Positions 51,562 through 61,672 of a stretch of 61,674 nucleotides of DNA are shown here, piece after piece. A program made the position numbers and the translations under genes. Each line of letters begins with the position of its first letter. Positions within the stretch are counted from its first letter, which is position 1. The stretch spans positions 1-61,674 of the forward strand of contig DAONFG010000016.1 of the NCBI GenBank assembly GCA_035403465.1, in the 5' to 3' direction. Source of the stretch: JAAYBQ01 sp035403465 (GTDB lineage Bacteria; Spirochaetota; UBA4802; UBA5550). The notes beneath the pieces are model-generated. The model was not told where the DNA came from. It saw only the letters and a list, made by a program, of their open reading frames with translations, and did not search any database.

Positions 51562-51631
51562 CAATTCCACAGTGCTGCGGCTGTGAAGGTTATGACCTCT
51601 GCATGTATTATGCAACCGGACCGGCCGCAGG

Positions 51632-54600
51632 ATGCTTAAACATTATTCAGTCCACATAATCGCATCGTGCGTACTGCTCACCGGTATTTTTTTCTCCGCG
51701 TCCGGCGGGATTCCTTCCTATTCAGAAAAAATTTCAGGGCTCTTTAAAGAGATCTCTTACTCACCGGGATCGGGTGATGGTATTGATTCATCACAGGACA
51801 CATCCTCTGATTACAGTACCCTGGATTACGAGAAGGGGGACTGGTCAGAGTTTGTCATTGATCCGTCATATAAGGATATAGTTGAAGGCAAAGGCGGACT
51901 TTACAGGGACGAAAATATAAAGATAGATACATACGGCGCTGTTAAGTTTAATTTCAGCTACGGCGATTCATTATACACCGATGACAAGTACAAGCAGTAT
52001 GATGAGGACACGCCACAATCAAGGGTGATCAGCCGGGGTTTTTTCCCGGAACAGCTTATACAGCTGCATGTGGAGGGGGGCGCGGGCGAAAGAATCAGGG
52101 TATTTATAGACCATGACAGCTCGCGCGAAGACAATATCTACATGATGCAGTACAGGGCTGTGTCCGATGAAGAGATCCTTCGCGAAATAAATGCAGGACA
52201 GATAGACATAAAATTCAGCGATTCAAAATATGCTGTTTATGACAACACTGAAGCCAAGGCCATGGGGGTAGACTTCACCGTAAAAAAAAATAAACTGCAG
52301 GTCAAGGCATTCGGCAGTGTTGCGCGCGGTGAAACAGCTGTTGAATATTTCAGGGGCAATACAAGCAGCGGCAGCATTAAACTCGCAGAGTACCAGTACA
52401 CACGGAAGACATATTACCAGCTCGAGCCCTTTATCCGTTACGACAACGTTTCATCAGCACCTGTCGGCGGAGCCGCATACTCGACCGTTGCAATGACTTC
52501 GGCGCCCGCAGATCCCGCGAACTATATTCCATATACTGTGAACATATCATCTGACGGATTTGCCCTTTACATTGACGACCGCAACCAGTACAACAATAAC
52601 AACGCGATACATCTCACATCTGACGGCGGTTACTACACCCGCATGGTCAGCGGCACTGACTATTCAATAAACTACACAACCGGTGTTATTCATATACTGA
52701 AATCGATTTCCGACGATTCCCGCATACTTGCGGTTTATAATAGATCGGGCGGCACCCTTGATCCCTGCGCCTTTACCACTACAGACTTTGCAGGTAAAAT
52801 CTGTGTATTCATAAAATACGGCACCACGATCAACGAGGACACTGCCGTGCAGAACCAGTCATTTGACCCGGGAGAGTCTGACAAAAACGGTGACGGCAGG
52901 GTCAACCTTGATGCTTATGAGATAAGGTCAGTTTATTACCTCGGGACCAGGCAGTTAGTGTCGGGTTCTGTAGTGCTGGGGTTCTATGATGAGAACAGTT
53001 CAATGGAGGAGGATGAAGTTGCGGAACTTGGAAGGTACAAAATTGATGCCACTGAAGGGATGGTCAGCTTTTATACGCGTGAACCCTTCAGGCCGCTGCT
53101 GACAACTCTGAGTCCGGAACGTGCCGCGCGTATATATTCCGAGATCAGGGCGCAGGACCTCTATGTATGGTCGCGCTATGCCATTGACTCATCATACAGG
53201 GCTGAGGCCAGGAGCTTCCAGCTGGAGAACGGGAATATAATAGAAAACAGCGTAAGGGTAAAGATCAACGGCAGCGAGCTCAACGCATCAAAGTACAGGG
53301 TCGATTACTTTACAGGATTTCTTACTTTTGTAGATCCGTCAAGTCCACTGATCGGGCCTGACACATACATTGAGGTCAAGTACGAGTTCCTTCCTTTCGG
53401 CGAAGGATCTGATAATCTGATCGCCGGGGTCAGGATGGATTACCAGCTCAGCCGGGATATTAAACTGGGCGGAAGCTTCCTCATATCAAGGGGCGGTGAG
53501 AAACAGACCATTCCTGAAATCGGTTCCGAGTCAGACCAGACCCTGCTGTACGAGGCCGACGTTTCCCTGAACCTTTCAGAGAAGAGAATTGCTGATATAT
53601 GGAACATCTTTACAGGCGGAAACATGAAAGCCGCGCCCTTTGAGTTTGCCGCGTACGGCGAGTATGCCGGGAGCTACACTGATATAAATACATTCGGCAT
53701 GGCGCTCATCGACAACATGGAATCATCGGATGAAACAATCATAGTCTCCATGTCCGAGAAGGACTGGGTACTTTCATCAATGCCTGGTACGCTTGTGCAG
53801 TCTGACAGGGGCCTCCTTTATTACAGGTTCTACCGCGATCCTTCATCCCCTGAAGCGCTCAAGGGTGAATCCTTCACCCCCTATGACATTGCGTATGCGG
53901 TTAAACCGGGACCATATAATATAGCCGCGGGGCATGTACGCGACAGCATAACAGACACAGAGTCACAGCGTTCACTGGTCATGGACTATGATTTCAGTTC
54001 CGGCACATGCGTGTCTATCGTCACAAGGAAGTTCAGTGAATTGCCTGTTGACCTTACAGGAATGCAGTACGTCGAGGTCTGGGTTCGGCTGGAGGGTTCA
54101 GGCTCGGTTGATCTCTACCTTGACGCAGGTAAGGTCAACGAGGACTCCGACGGTGACGGGGCACTGGACAAAGAGGATAAGAACAGCAACGGTTTCATAG
54201 ACTCGGACCCGTCGAGGGGGTATTCCGAAGACAGGGGCTATTCATTCGACGGGAATAATGCGACAGTAGTCGGTTCAGGTCCGGGCTTGAACAGTTCAAC
54301 CGGAGGAGACGGTGTGCTCAACACTGAAGACCTTGATTCGAGCGGGACCCTGGATACTGCAGAAAGCGTAGCGAACATAAGCCTGGGTACTGTTACTGCA
54401 TCTGCGGGCACATGGCAGAAGATACGGGTGTATGTTGATTTCAGCACCCTGGCTCCTGATGATGTTGAGGCACTCAGGTCTGTTTCATCGCTCAGGCTTT
54501 ATGCAAGGCAGAACAGCGGCAGTTCAGGGAGACTCTTTATCGACAGCCTGAAACTTGTAACTTCAAAGTGGAAAAATCCTGCACTAAACGGAACGCTTAT

Positions 54601-57241
54601 AGAGGACCCGGACCTCCTGAAAGTAACGCTGGTGAGCAGTATTAATGATACGGACTATTACGATAATTCATTCATGCGCCTGCAGCCCGGACTTTATGAA
54701 TCTCTTTACGGCGGCGATGAGGATGATTTTGACAATACAAACGAGACCGCGCTGCAGGTTGAATACAACATAAGTTCAGGATCAGATGTTTCGATCACAA
54801 GGACGTTTTCGCGCACCATTGATATCAGCAATTATGCCACGATGAACATGTGGATAAACGCGCGCACCTTTCCTGCAGGCAGTACAATAGGAATAATTAT
54901 CGGTTCATCGGATTATGACTTTGCGGAGTACCGGTTTGTTCCTTTGTATAACCAGGTCTGGGAGGAGAAGAGCCTGCGGCTCACCGGTGATTCGGGCGGT
55001 AATATTGACAGGTACTCAGTTCAGGGAAGCCCCGATTATAAAAGGATTAAGTACATTAAAGTGGTAGTATACGGTGCAGGTACATCCGGGAGTTTCTGGC
55101 TTAATGAAATCTATGTGTCCGAACCGCAGCTCCTTGAGGGTAACGCACAGTGGTATGAATGCAGACTGAAAATGACGCGTCCCCTGGCAAGGACCGGTTC
55201 AGGTGTACCTGTCCTGTCCGACATGCAGGTGCGCTACACGTACAAGGGACATTCATCAGAATTCAACAGCGTTAACATGACAACAAAGGACATGAGCGAG
55301 GACTGCCATGAGGTATTTACCTCTGCTAATGTGCTCCCGAACTGGACTGCTGATATAAGCTATTCGCGTGAGCGTACTGAAACCGGCAGCCTTAACAGCT
55401 CAGTAGAAGAGGGGAGGCGGGGTTCGTACAGCATGGATTTTCTTTCCCTTAACTCCGTGTTCAGGTCAACCGGGGGCATGGTTCCGGATATATCGGTTTC
55501 ATATACAGCGAATGGAACAGGCAATGAAAAGGAGCTTGATGTATCGGGCAACAGTTACGATGAGGAGAAGAGAAGCATTGTTCATACGCCTGTTATTTTA
55601 TACAGGCAGAAATTCGACAATTTTCTTTTCGGCAAACTCAGCGCCGATGCCGGGCTCAGCATGGTGTTTTCGGATTCCAGCATAGCCAGGAATTCGGGCA
55701 CCCTGTCAGACAGCGCTCTATCGGCTTATGTATCTCTCGGTGATTCGGAAAAAACACAGAAGTCAGCGGGTACACTTAAGTTTGATTATTCAAATGAATA
55801 TTTTTTTATAAGGCCGTCAACGGAATTCCTCTCGGAGGAGGTTGTTGAGTCAGGCGGCGGGGACACCTTCAGCCAGGAGGGGATCGGCAGTGCTTTTTCC
55901 GGGGATTTCCACTTTCCCTTCAGTTCTTCCAGTGACATGAAGTACATTGAACGGGGGAGGGGGGGAACGCTTACAACCGGTATCATGTGGTTCGACTATG
56001 TCAAACCGGAGTATTCCGTGTCGCTGAACTACAGGGAGAATGCATTCAGTGACTACACATCGGCCGCGCAGGACTTTTCCAGGTCAAAGAGCGCAAGGTC
56101 ATTCATGTCCAGCGATATCAAAATCCCGGTGATGCTCAAAAAAATTCCAATGTTTAAAAATGTCCGCAGCCTCCAGTTTAATTATTCACGTTCGGTCTCC
56201 CTTGATGAATCGGATGTTCCGTATGAAGGGGAGGGGCATGATTCGCTCTCTGAAGAATACGGAATTTCAAGGGTCCTGTCCGCTCTCGGGTCTGATGCAT
56301 TCAACCTCTTTACTGTTTATCCGGGATACTATTTTTCAGGGAGGGGGAATTCCGGCATGGGACGCGACTTCGTTTATGACACGCTGAATTCCGGGTTGAA
56401 CGAGAGCGGCAGTGAACTCGCCGGGTACAACAACTCACTCCGCATGACCGATAAATTCACAGGCGCATTCTCGGCGGGGAACGATTCTGTTGATTTTTCT
56501 CTTACCGCTAACATGGGGCAGGTCTGTGAAAGAAAGAATATCTATGGTATACCGGGACAGATAATCACAACCGGGTGCGGTCTTTCGTTTGAATTCAACC
56601 TGATGAATATCTTTGACTTCTGGTTTTTCCGGGATAATAAAAACGGAATACCGTACCACGCTTCTGTAATGGAGACAGGAGTTGACCTTGCGATGAACGA
56701 CATGATAACGTATAATATAAGGGAGACCTCGGCGTCACCCTTTATAGGGCTTACCTTTAAGATGGACAGGGCGAGCCTTGCATTCAGGAGCCAGGTGGAT
56801 TTCAGGGAGAAGGAGGACCATGCATTTATCAGCACGTCGCTGCAGCAGGGGGAGAGGGATTACGTTTACCTGGGAAACATCGAGGGGAACAACAGTTTCA
56901 TGGAAGAGGATAAGGGACTTGTATTTTCAATGCAGTATGAAACAGGCGTACAGTGGGTGTATGATTTTTTCGCCCGCTTCTATAACCTCTCCGGCATGCC
57001 CGTGTTCAACCTGACTTACAGGCTCGAACTTAACAGGTACGATTACATCAACTCTGTTTCGCCGGAACCCTACGACCTGCATTATATTGAAAGCAGCCTG
57101 ACCCTGGACCTGCACAAAAATATACGCGGCGGACTTTCCGCAAAAGGCGCGCTTGAAAAATACAGGAACAGGGACACTGAAACAGTCAGCAGGGAGGTAA
57201 TGTCATACGAATTATCGGGTAATATTTCCCTTGTTTTTTAG
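51632..57241 (+). CDS. Giant SprA-like outer-membrane protein
   Basis: The product has 1869 residues, with a signal peptide (LLTGIFFSASGG region). The N-terminal third resembles SprA of the type IX secretion system: GGAGERIRVFIDHDSSRED, INAGQIDIKFSDSKYAV with GVDFTVKKNKLQVKAFGSVARGE split over successive strands, VDYFTGFLTFVDPSSPL, and MDYQLSRDIKLGGSFLIS. The centre has Ca-binding, thrombospondin-3-like loops (DSDGDGALDKEDKNSNG, near residues 841-857). The remainder is beta-rich with alternating Tyr/Ser, ending in an aromatic VF as outer-membrane proteins do. This points to a very large beta barrel. No other type IX genes are nearby. The 3' end overlaps the convergent gene by 30 bases. Confidence 0.6.
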   Translation: MLKHYSVHIIASCVLLTGIFFSASGGIPSYSEKISGLFKEISYSPGSGDGIDSSQDTSSDYSTLDYEKGDWSEFVIDPSYKDIVEGKGGLYRDENIKIDTYGAVKFNFSYGDSLYTDDKYKQYDEDTPQSRVISRGFFPEQLIQLHVEGGAGERIRVFIDHDSSREDNIYMMQYRAVSDEEILREINAGQIDIKFSDSKYAVYDNTEAKAMGVDFTVKKNKLQVKAFGSVARGETAVEYFRGNTSSGSIKLAEYQYTRKTYYQLEPFIRYDNVSSAPVGGAAYSTVAMTSAPADPANYIPYTVNISSDGFALYIDDRNQYNNNNAIHLTSDGGYYTRMVSGTDYSINYTTGVIHILKSISDDSRILAVYNRSGGTLDPCAFTTTDFAGKICVFIKYGTTINEDTAVQNQSFDPGESDKNGDGRVNLDAYEIRSVYYLGTRQLVSGSVVLGFYDENSSMEEDEVAELGRYKIDATEGMVSFYTREPFRPLLTTLSPERAARIYSEIRAQDLYVWSRYAIDSSYRAEARSFQLENGNIIENSVRVKINGSELNASKYRVDYFTGFLTFVDPSSPLIGPDTYIEVKYEFLPFGEGSDNLIAGVRMDYQLSRDIKLGGSFLISRGGEKQTIPEIGSESDQTLLYEADVSLNLSEKRIADIWNIFTGGNMKAAPFEFAAYGEYAGSYTDINTFGMALIDNMESSDETIIVSMSEKDWVLSSMPGTLVQSDRGLLYYRFYRDPSSPEALKGESFTPYDIAYAVKPGPYNIAAGHVRDSITDTESQRSLVMDYDFSSGTCVSIVTRKFSELPVDLTGMQYVEVWVRLEGSGSVDLYLDAGKVNEDSDGDGALDKEDKNSNGFIDSDPSRGYSEDRGYSFDGNNATVVGSGPGLNSSTGGDGVLNTEDLDSSGTLDTAESVANISLGTVTASAGTWQKIRVYVDFSTLAPDDVEALRSVSSLRLYARQNSGSSGRLFIDSLKLVTSKWKNPALNGTLIEDPDLLKVTLVSSINDTDYYDNSFMRLQPGLYESLYGGDEDDFDNTNETALQVEYNISSGSDVSITRTFSRTIDISNYATMNMWINARTFPAGSTIGIIIGSSDYDFAEYRFVPLYNQVWEEKSLRLTGDSGGNIDRYSVQGSPDYKRIKYIKVVVYGAGTSGSFWLNEIYVSEPQLLEGNAQWYECRLKMTRPLARTGSGVPVLSDMQVRYTYKGHSSEFNSVNMTTKDMSEDCHEVFTSANVLPNWTADISYSRERTETGSLNSSVEEGRRGSYSMDFLSLNSVFRSTGGMVPDISVSYTANGTGNEKELDVSGNSYDEEKRSIVHTPVILYRQKFDNFLFGKLSADAGLSMVFSDSSIARNSGTLSDSALSAYVSLGDSEKTQKSAGTLKFDYSNEYFFIRPSTEFLSEEVVESGGGDTFSQEGIGSAFSGDFHFPFSSSSDMKYIERGRGGTLTTGIMWFDYVKPEYSVSLNYRENAFSDYTSAAQDFSRSKSARSFMSSDIKIPVMLKKIPMFKNVRSLQFNYSRSVSLDESDVPYEGEGHDSLSEEYGISRVLSALGSDAFNLFTVYPGYYFSGRGNSGMGRDFVYDTLNSGLNESGSELAGYNNSLRMTDKFTGAFSAGNDSVDFSLTANMGQVCERKNIYGIPGQIITTGCGLSFEFNLMNIFDFWFFRDNKNGIPYHASVMETGVDLAMNDMITYNIRETSASPFIGLTFKMDRASLAFRSQVDFREKEDHAFISTSLQQGERDYVYLGNIEGNNSFMEEDKGLVFSMQYETGVQWVYDFFARFYNLSGMPVFNLTYRLELNRYDYINSVSPEPYDLHYIESSLTLDLHKNIRGGLSAKGALEKYRNRDTETVSREVMSYELSGNISLVF

Positions 57242-58318
57242 GAAAGAAGCAATTTTCTCAAAGGCTCTGGCGGGAAGTTTTTTAATTTTATAGAGGTGGA
57301 GGCCGTCCCTGGCATCCCTGATTCTCTTCAAAGTCGCTGACTCCGTAACCTGCCACAGCATCTCCCTCTCGCGGCATGAATTCAGGTAGCCAAGTTTTAC
57401 CTGGTAGGCACCCTTGAATTTCCTGCCGCCGCCGGTAGGTGTTATGCGCTTTATCAGGCTGTTCAGGTCAAGTGTTTCCACCACAGTCCTGAATGAAACA
57501 TCCATAAATAAATCATCCTTTCTCTTATCCTCGACAAGGGCATATACTGCGACTGTTTTGTAGCCTGTATTCTTTAAAAGCAGGTCAGCAGTGATGGCAA
57601 TAGAATCGCGGTGCTCGATGTCAATGTAGCCGGTACCGAAAATACCCCAGTCCTTGTAAACGGCAGCATGTTCCAGGGCCTTGCGGTAAAGTTTAATGGT
57701 TTGCGGCGAGAGGGGAATTCCCTCTATCTTCCGTATGATTTCCATGTCTGCGTATTCTGAGAGATAGTGCAGTGCATCCATGTCTATCTGCGAGGTATGC
57801 TGAAAATCATCAGTGTCGGTTTGTATCCCGAACATCAGTGCAGTTGCCATTGACCGCATTTCACTTTCACTAAAAACGGGATCTGACTGCCTGAGAATTA
57901 TGGCGACAAGGGAACTTGTTGAACCTGATTCGGGACGTACAAGTGAAAAATCAGCACTGGCTACAGCGCTGTCAGGATCATGGTGGTCGATGTGAGCGGC
58001 GCAGGGTATCCGGCCTGATATGCCCTGGACTATGTTTGACTGGAAATCGGCAACGATGTATGAATCAAACTTTTCCGGGTCAGGTTTTATTCCGGTTTTA
58101 AGCGGAATGTTAAGGGAGCGCACAAACGCCTTATTTTGCGAGAGTGATATTTTTTTTCCGCTGATGATTTCCGATTCGATGTTCATCCGCGACAGCATGA
58201 TTTTTATTGCGTGTGACGAAGCGATTGCGTCAGGGTCAGGCGAACCCTGTATGTATATAAGGATGCGCCTGTATTTTTTTACTGCAGAGGTAAAGGCTGC
58301 AGCGAGTCCGTCAGTCAT
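57212..58318 (-). CDS. DHH-family phosphoesterase (NrnA-like)
   Basis: This 368-residue protein of the DHH/DHHA1 superfamily has the metal-binding motifs QGSPDPDAIASSHA, VADFQS, IDHHDPD and IQTDTDDF, and a C-terminal DHHA1 domain with GGGRKFKGA. Members hydrolyse short oligoribonucleotides, pAp or cyclic dinucleotide products. The gene overlaps the SpoIIE phosphatase gene upstream by 8 bases and the SprA-like gene convergently by 30 bases. An NrnA-type oligoribonuclease is likely; a c-di-AMP role cannot be excluded. Confidence 0.85.
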   Translation of the reverse strand: MTDGLAAAFTSAVKKYRRILIYIQGSPDPDAIASSHAIKIMLSRMNIESEIISGKKISLSQNKAFVRSLNIPLKTGIKPDPEKFDSYIVADFQSNIVQGISGRIPCAAHIDHHDPDSAVASADFSLVRPESGSTSSLVAIILRQSDPVFSESEMRSMATALMFGIQTDTDDFQHTSQIDMDALHYLSEYADMEIIRKIEGIPLSPQTIKLYRKALEHAAVYKDWGIFGTGYIDIEHRDSIAITADLLLKNTGYKTVAVYALVEDKRKDDLFMDVSFRTVVETLDLNSLIKRITPTGGGRKFKGAYQVKLGYLNSCREREMLWQVTESATLKRIRDARDGLHLYKIKKLPARAFEKIASFLKNKGNITR

Positions 58319-60470
58319 CAGTTTTTACCTTTTTTATAATTACAAGTGACACATCATTCAACTGGAGATTATCGCCGGTGAATATTCTGTACGCGGTGTA
58401 AACCTCCCGTGTAAGGATGGCAGGAGTTTCACGCCAGTGTCTGCGTATTGTCTCATGGAATGTTTCAACGGGGAAGGTCTCGCCTGAATTGTTGCATGAC
58501 GAAAAAAGTCCGTCAGAATAGAGAATGGCAATAGAGTTCTCCCTGATCCTGCCTGAAGTGAGCGAATACCTGTGCTGCATATCAATACCCAGGGGAATCC
58601 CCGCAGTTTCGATCGAAGAAAAAGTATCCTTATCATGGTCATAAAGCACCATGGCATTAAAAGATGCACTGGCATACATGTAATTACCGTCAGCCGATAC
58701 GATTACAGAACAGCAGCGGGCATAATTCCCTGTTATGCGTGATGTGCTGAGTACCTGGTTCATTGTGTTCAGCATTTTTTCAGGAAAACTGAATATTGCA
58801 GTCCGGGCGTGGAGCATGGAATACAGCTCAAGCCCGAGCATGGCGGAATCAATACCGGAATAAGAAAGGTCGGCCATGAATACAGCGGTCTTGTCCCTTG
58901 ACAGCCTTACGGAATCAAAATAATCGCCGCCTGTGTCAGAGTTATTGATATAAAGGGACCCGATCCTGATCCCTTTGATTGTGTCCAGCTCGGCAGGTGT
59001 GATCCTTTTCTTTACGGTGCTTACAACAAGGCGGTCATGCTCTGAAACCTGTTCTTCGGTAACTTCGTCGAGTATGATACCGGTGATAAGCAGGGACTGG
59101 AGTTTGACCCTGTAGATTTCAAGGGCGTTAAGGATGTCGCGGTTATATGGCTTACCGCCTTTGCGCTGCCCGATCAGCAGAAAGCCAATGATAGTATCAG
59201 CCATATTCATAAAAGGCATAGAGATATCTATTCCGTTATCATCAAGAAACTTCAGGACTTCGGGATTGATTTGTTTTATTCCGTAATCAATAAGGAGGTC
59301 GCTCCTTTCAAAAACAGCCCTGTACGCGGAAAAGCATTTTATTATCTCGCTGCCTGATTCGATGAAATGCGGATTAAGTTCAGGGCCGAATCCGTAGGTG
59401 TATGTAAATCCGTTTCTTTTCCTGTCAAAAAGTATGAAGTAGGCTGCCTCTGCGCCGATTGCATTTTTTAGGCCCTGGAAATTATCGGTGGTAATATTTC
59501 TCCAGAAGCTGCTCCCCTCGCTGATTTTATTGAGTTCCTTAACCGGGACAAGCGTCTCATTGATCCTGTGCAGGGTTGTCTTGTACCTCCACCTTGTTAT
59601 GATCTTGCGGATGGGAAACATAATTCTGTATACCACAACGAAATAGATAAATATAATTACAGATTTAAGGATAAATCCTGATTCCTGCAATCCCGTGATT
59701 GCTGAGTAATTCTTCAGGAAGAGAACGATCGGGAAGAAGAGCATCGCAAAAAAGACGCACGCGTAAATGATGAAAATATAGTACTTGGTAAAATTATCTT
59801 TTTTAATATCATAAACAAGATGATTTGTAATAAGCATCATAAAAAATATTGCTAAAGGAATGATCGGGTTACTGAGCAGCGGAAGATTAAAAAAGATTAT
59901 GCCGGCAGCGTAAGAAATGGCGAACATGATGTAAACGACTGCAAGTCCCGCGGAATATGCGCGTAGAACACTGCGCAGCCTCCTGAAATTAGACCTGTAA
60001 TTTCTTGCAATCATAACAGCAGGTATTGCCGCAAGCAGGATGATCACTATTACAGACTGGATAATGGTGAAAATGTTCCTGGTAAATGCAAGATCAGGCG
60101 ATATAATATCTACTTTCATTAATGGATTGATAAAAATCAGCGTGAAATCAGATGCCACAAGAAGTGCCAGCATCACAATGAACGCCCTGTGTTGTGACAC
60201 TTTTCCCGTAGGAAAAATGAATGCCAGGAAGAGGCCTGAACTGAAAATTAGCACAGGTAGAAAGATTACTATTTTTGCAGCAAGCTGTGTGAATTGAAAC
60301 CCGGGGAGAGCATTAAGAAGTGTGATCAAAGTGTATTCGACAGCCATCATTATGCACACGAAAATAAACTGCCTGCTTCCCGGGAACTTCCTGTTTTTAA
60401 AATTTAGAACAGCGAGAATCAGGGATGTAAGTACGAATAGTCCGCATATAAAAATAGTTGTCTGTTTCAA
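58311..60470 (-). CDS. Multi-pass membrane SpoIIE phosphatase
   Basis: The 719-residue protein has about nine hydrophobic helices in the first 310 residues, resembling a 7TM-type sensory region, then a GAF-like domain (about 340-470) and a SpoIIE/PP2C phosphatase (about 490-715). Phosphatase motifs are DSVRLSRDKTAVFMADLSYSG, YMYASASFNAMVLYD and AILYSDGLFSSC. It is a likely membrane sensor controlling an anti-sigma pathway. The downstream DHH gene overlaps by 8 bases, so the two are coupled. The catalytic domain differs in detail from the protein at 14555. Confidence 0.82.
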   Translation of the reverse strand: MKQTTIFICGLFVLTSLILAVLNFKNRKFPGSRQFIFVCIMMAVEYTLITLLNALPGFQFTQLAAKIVIFLPVLIFSSGLFLAFIFPTGKVSQHRAFIVMLALLVASDFTLIFINPLMKVDIISPDLAFTRNIFTIIQSVIVIILLAAIPAVMIARNYRSNFRRLRSVLRAYSAGLAVVYIMFAISYAAGIIFFNLPLLSNPIIPLAIFFMMLITNHLVYDIKKDNFTKYYIFIIYACVFFAMLFFPIVLFLKNYSAITGLQESGFILKSVIIFIYFVVVYRIMFPIRKIITRWRYKTTLHRINETLVPVKELNKISEGSSFWRNITTDNFQGLKNAIGAEAAYFILFDRKRNGFTYTYGFGPELNPHFIESGSEIIKCFSAYRAVFERSDLLIDYGIKQINPEVLKFLDDNGIDISMPFMNMADTIIGFLLIGQRKGGKPYNRDILNALEIYRVKLQSLLITGIILDEVTEEQVSEHDRLVVSTVKKRITPAELDTIKGIRIGSLYINNSDTGGDYFDSVRLSRDKTAVFMADLSYSGIDSAMLGLELYSMLHARTAIFSFPEKMLNTMNQVLSTSRITGNYARCCSVIVSADGNYMYASASFNAMVLYDHDKDTFSSIETAGIPLGIDMQHRYSLTSGRIRENSIAILYSDGLFSSCNNSGETFPVETFHETIRRHWRETPAILTREVYTAYRIFTGDNLQLNDVSLVIIKKVKTDD

Positions 60471-60611
60471 GATAGTTCACCCGTCAGCTGAATATTAATA
60501 AATCGTGAAGTCTATCGGGCATTATTTCAAGTTAAATATTACGGTGTCTTCAAATTATTTAACTGAAAGTAATGTTCTTGACTTCGGGAAAAATAGTGCT
60601 TAAATACTGCA

Positions 60612-61508
60612 ATGAATTTAAAGGTTCTTGAAGGTATATCCAGGGCAAAAATTAATCTTCACCTCGCTGTTCTCAACAGGCGGATTGACGGTTATCACAA
60701 TATATCAAGCCTCATGGCCGGCCTTGAACTGGCTGATACGCTGACGCTTCAGAAGTATAGTTTTTCCGCAAAGAACGGCATCGAAATTTCGATTACAGAT
60801 TCCGGCGGTGAATACGGGTACATCACGGGAAGCATTGAAACAGAGAGTAACCTTATATCGATAGGTGCAAAAAACTATCTGAAAAAGATCGGTACGGGCG
60901 GCAGCCTGGAATTTTCAATAGTTAAGAATATACCATCAGGGGCAGGACTTGGAGGCGGGAGCAGCAACGCGGCATGTGCCATTGAGCTTGTGAGGCATGC
61001 CCTTGACCGCGAAAGGGATGAAGCCTGCTATTCTGCAGCTGCCGAAACAGGGTCAGACGTACCATATTTTCTCTATGGAGGATTTGCCTTTGCTTCAGGG
61101 AGGGGGGAAATTATCGAACCGGTCCTGTTTAACTGCGATTATCATGTTATTCTGGTAAATAACGGCATTCATGTTGATACAGCAAAGGCGTATAAGGCGC
61201 TGAAAAGGGATTATATGTACAGCGGGCCTGGCCATAAAGAGTCTGCAGCCAGTATTGAGGGTTGTATGGGAAACCTGGGTAAATGGAAGGAAGTCATGAA
61301 AAATGACTTTGAGGATGCAATTTTTCCGGTTTACCCTGAAATCGGGCAGATTAAAGAGAGACTCTACGGCCTGGGGGCTGATTATGCGGCTATGACCGGT
61401 TCAGGGTCAACTGTTTTCGGTGTTTTTTCAAACTATAACAGAGCATTGGATGCCTGCGATTATCTTAAGAAAGCGAATAAAGCAATCCTGACTAAATTTG
61501 CTCTCTGA
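60612..61508 (+). CDS. ispE: 4-diphosphocytidyl-2-C-methylerythritol kinase
   Basis: This 298-residue GHMP kinase phosphorylates CDP-ME in the MEP isoprenoid pathway. Motifs are AKINLHLAVLNRRIDGYH at the N-terminus, the ATP-binding IPSGAGLGGGSSNAA, SDVPYFLYGGFA and a C-terminal YAAMTGSGSTVFG. It is complete. A terminator and a tRNA-Gln gene follow. Confidence 0.95.
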   Translation: MNLKVLEGISRAKINLHLAVLNRRIDGYHNISSLMAGLELADTLTLQKYSFSAKNGIEISITDSGGEYGYITGSIETESNLISIGAKNYLKKIGTGGSLEFSIVKNIPSGAGLGGGSSNAACAIELVRHALDRERDEACYSAAAETGSDVPYFLYGGFAFASGRGEIIEPVLFNCDYHVILVNNGIHVDTAKAYKALKRDYMYSGPGHKESAASIEGCMGNLGKWKEVMKNDFEDAIFPVYPEIGQIKERLYGLGADYAAMTGSGSTVFGVFSNYNRALDACDYLKKANKAILTKFAL

Positions 61509-61564
61509 ATGAATTAATAATTGACTTTCTAAAGAGTTATTGAGAAATGTGTCAATTGTAAATT

Positions 61565-61581
61565 CCTGACTTTATGTCAGG
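61565..61581 (+). terminator. Terminator after ispE
   Basis: CCTGAC and GTCAGG form a six-base stem around TTTAT, then CTTTCATTGTT. It lies 56 bases after the ispE stop and 20 bases before the tRNA. Confidence 0.6.
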
Positions 61582-61601
61582 CTTTCATTGTTGCATGAAT
61601 T

Positions 61602-61672
61602 TGAGGCGTCGCCAAGTGGTAAGGCACCGGGTTTTGGTCTCGGCATCCAAGGTTCGAATCCTTGCGCCTCAG
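61602..61672 (+). tRNA. tRNA-Gln (anticodon TTG)
   Basis: A seven-base acceptor stem, TGAGGCG with CGCCTCA, is followed by discriminator G. The anticodon arm is CCGGG/CTCGG around TTTTGGT, giving anticodon TTG (reads CAA). The T arm is CAAGG/CCTTG around TTCGAAT. No CCA is encoded. It follows ispE, and the sequence ends two bases later. Confidence 0.97.
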
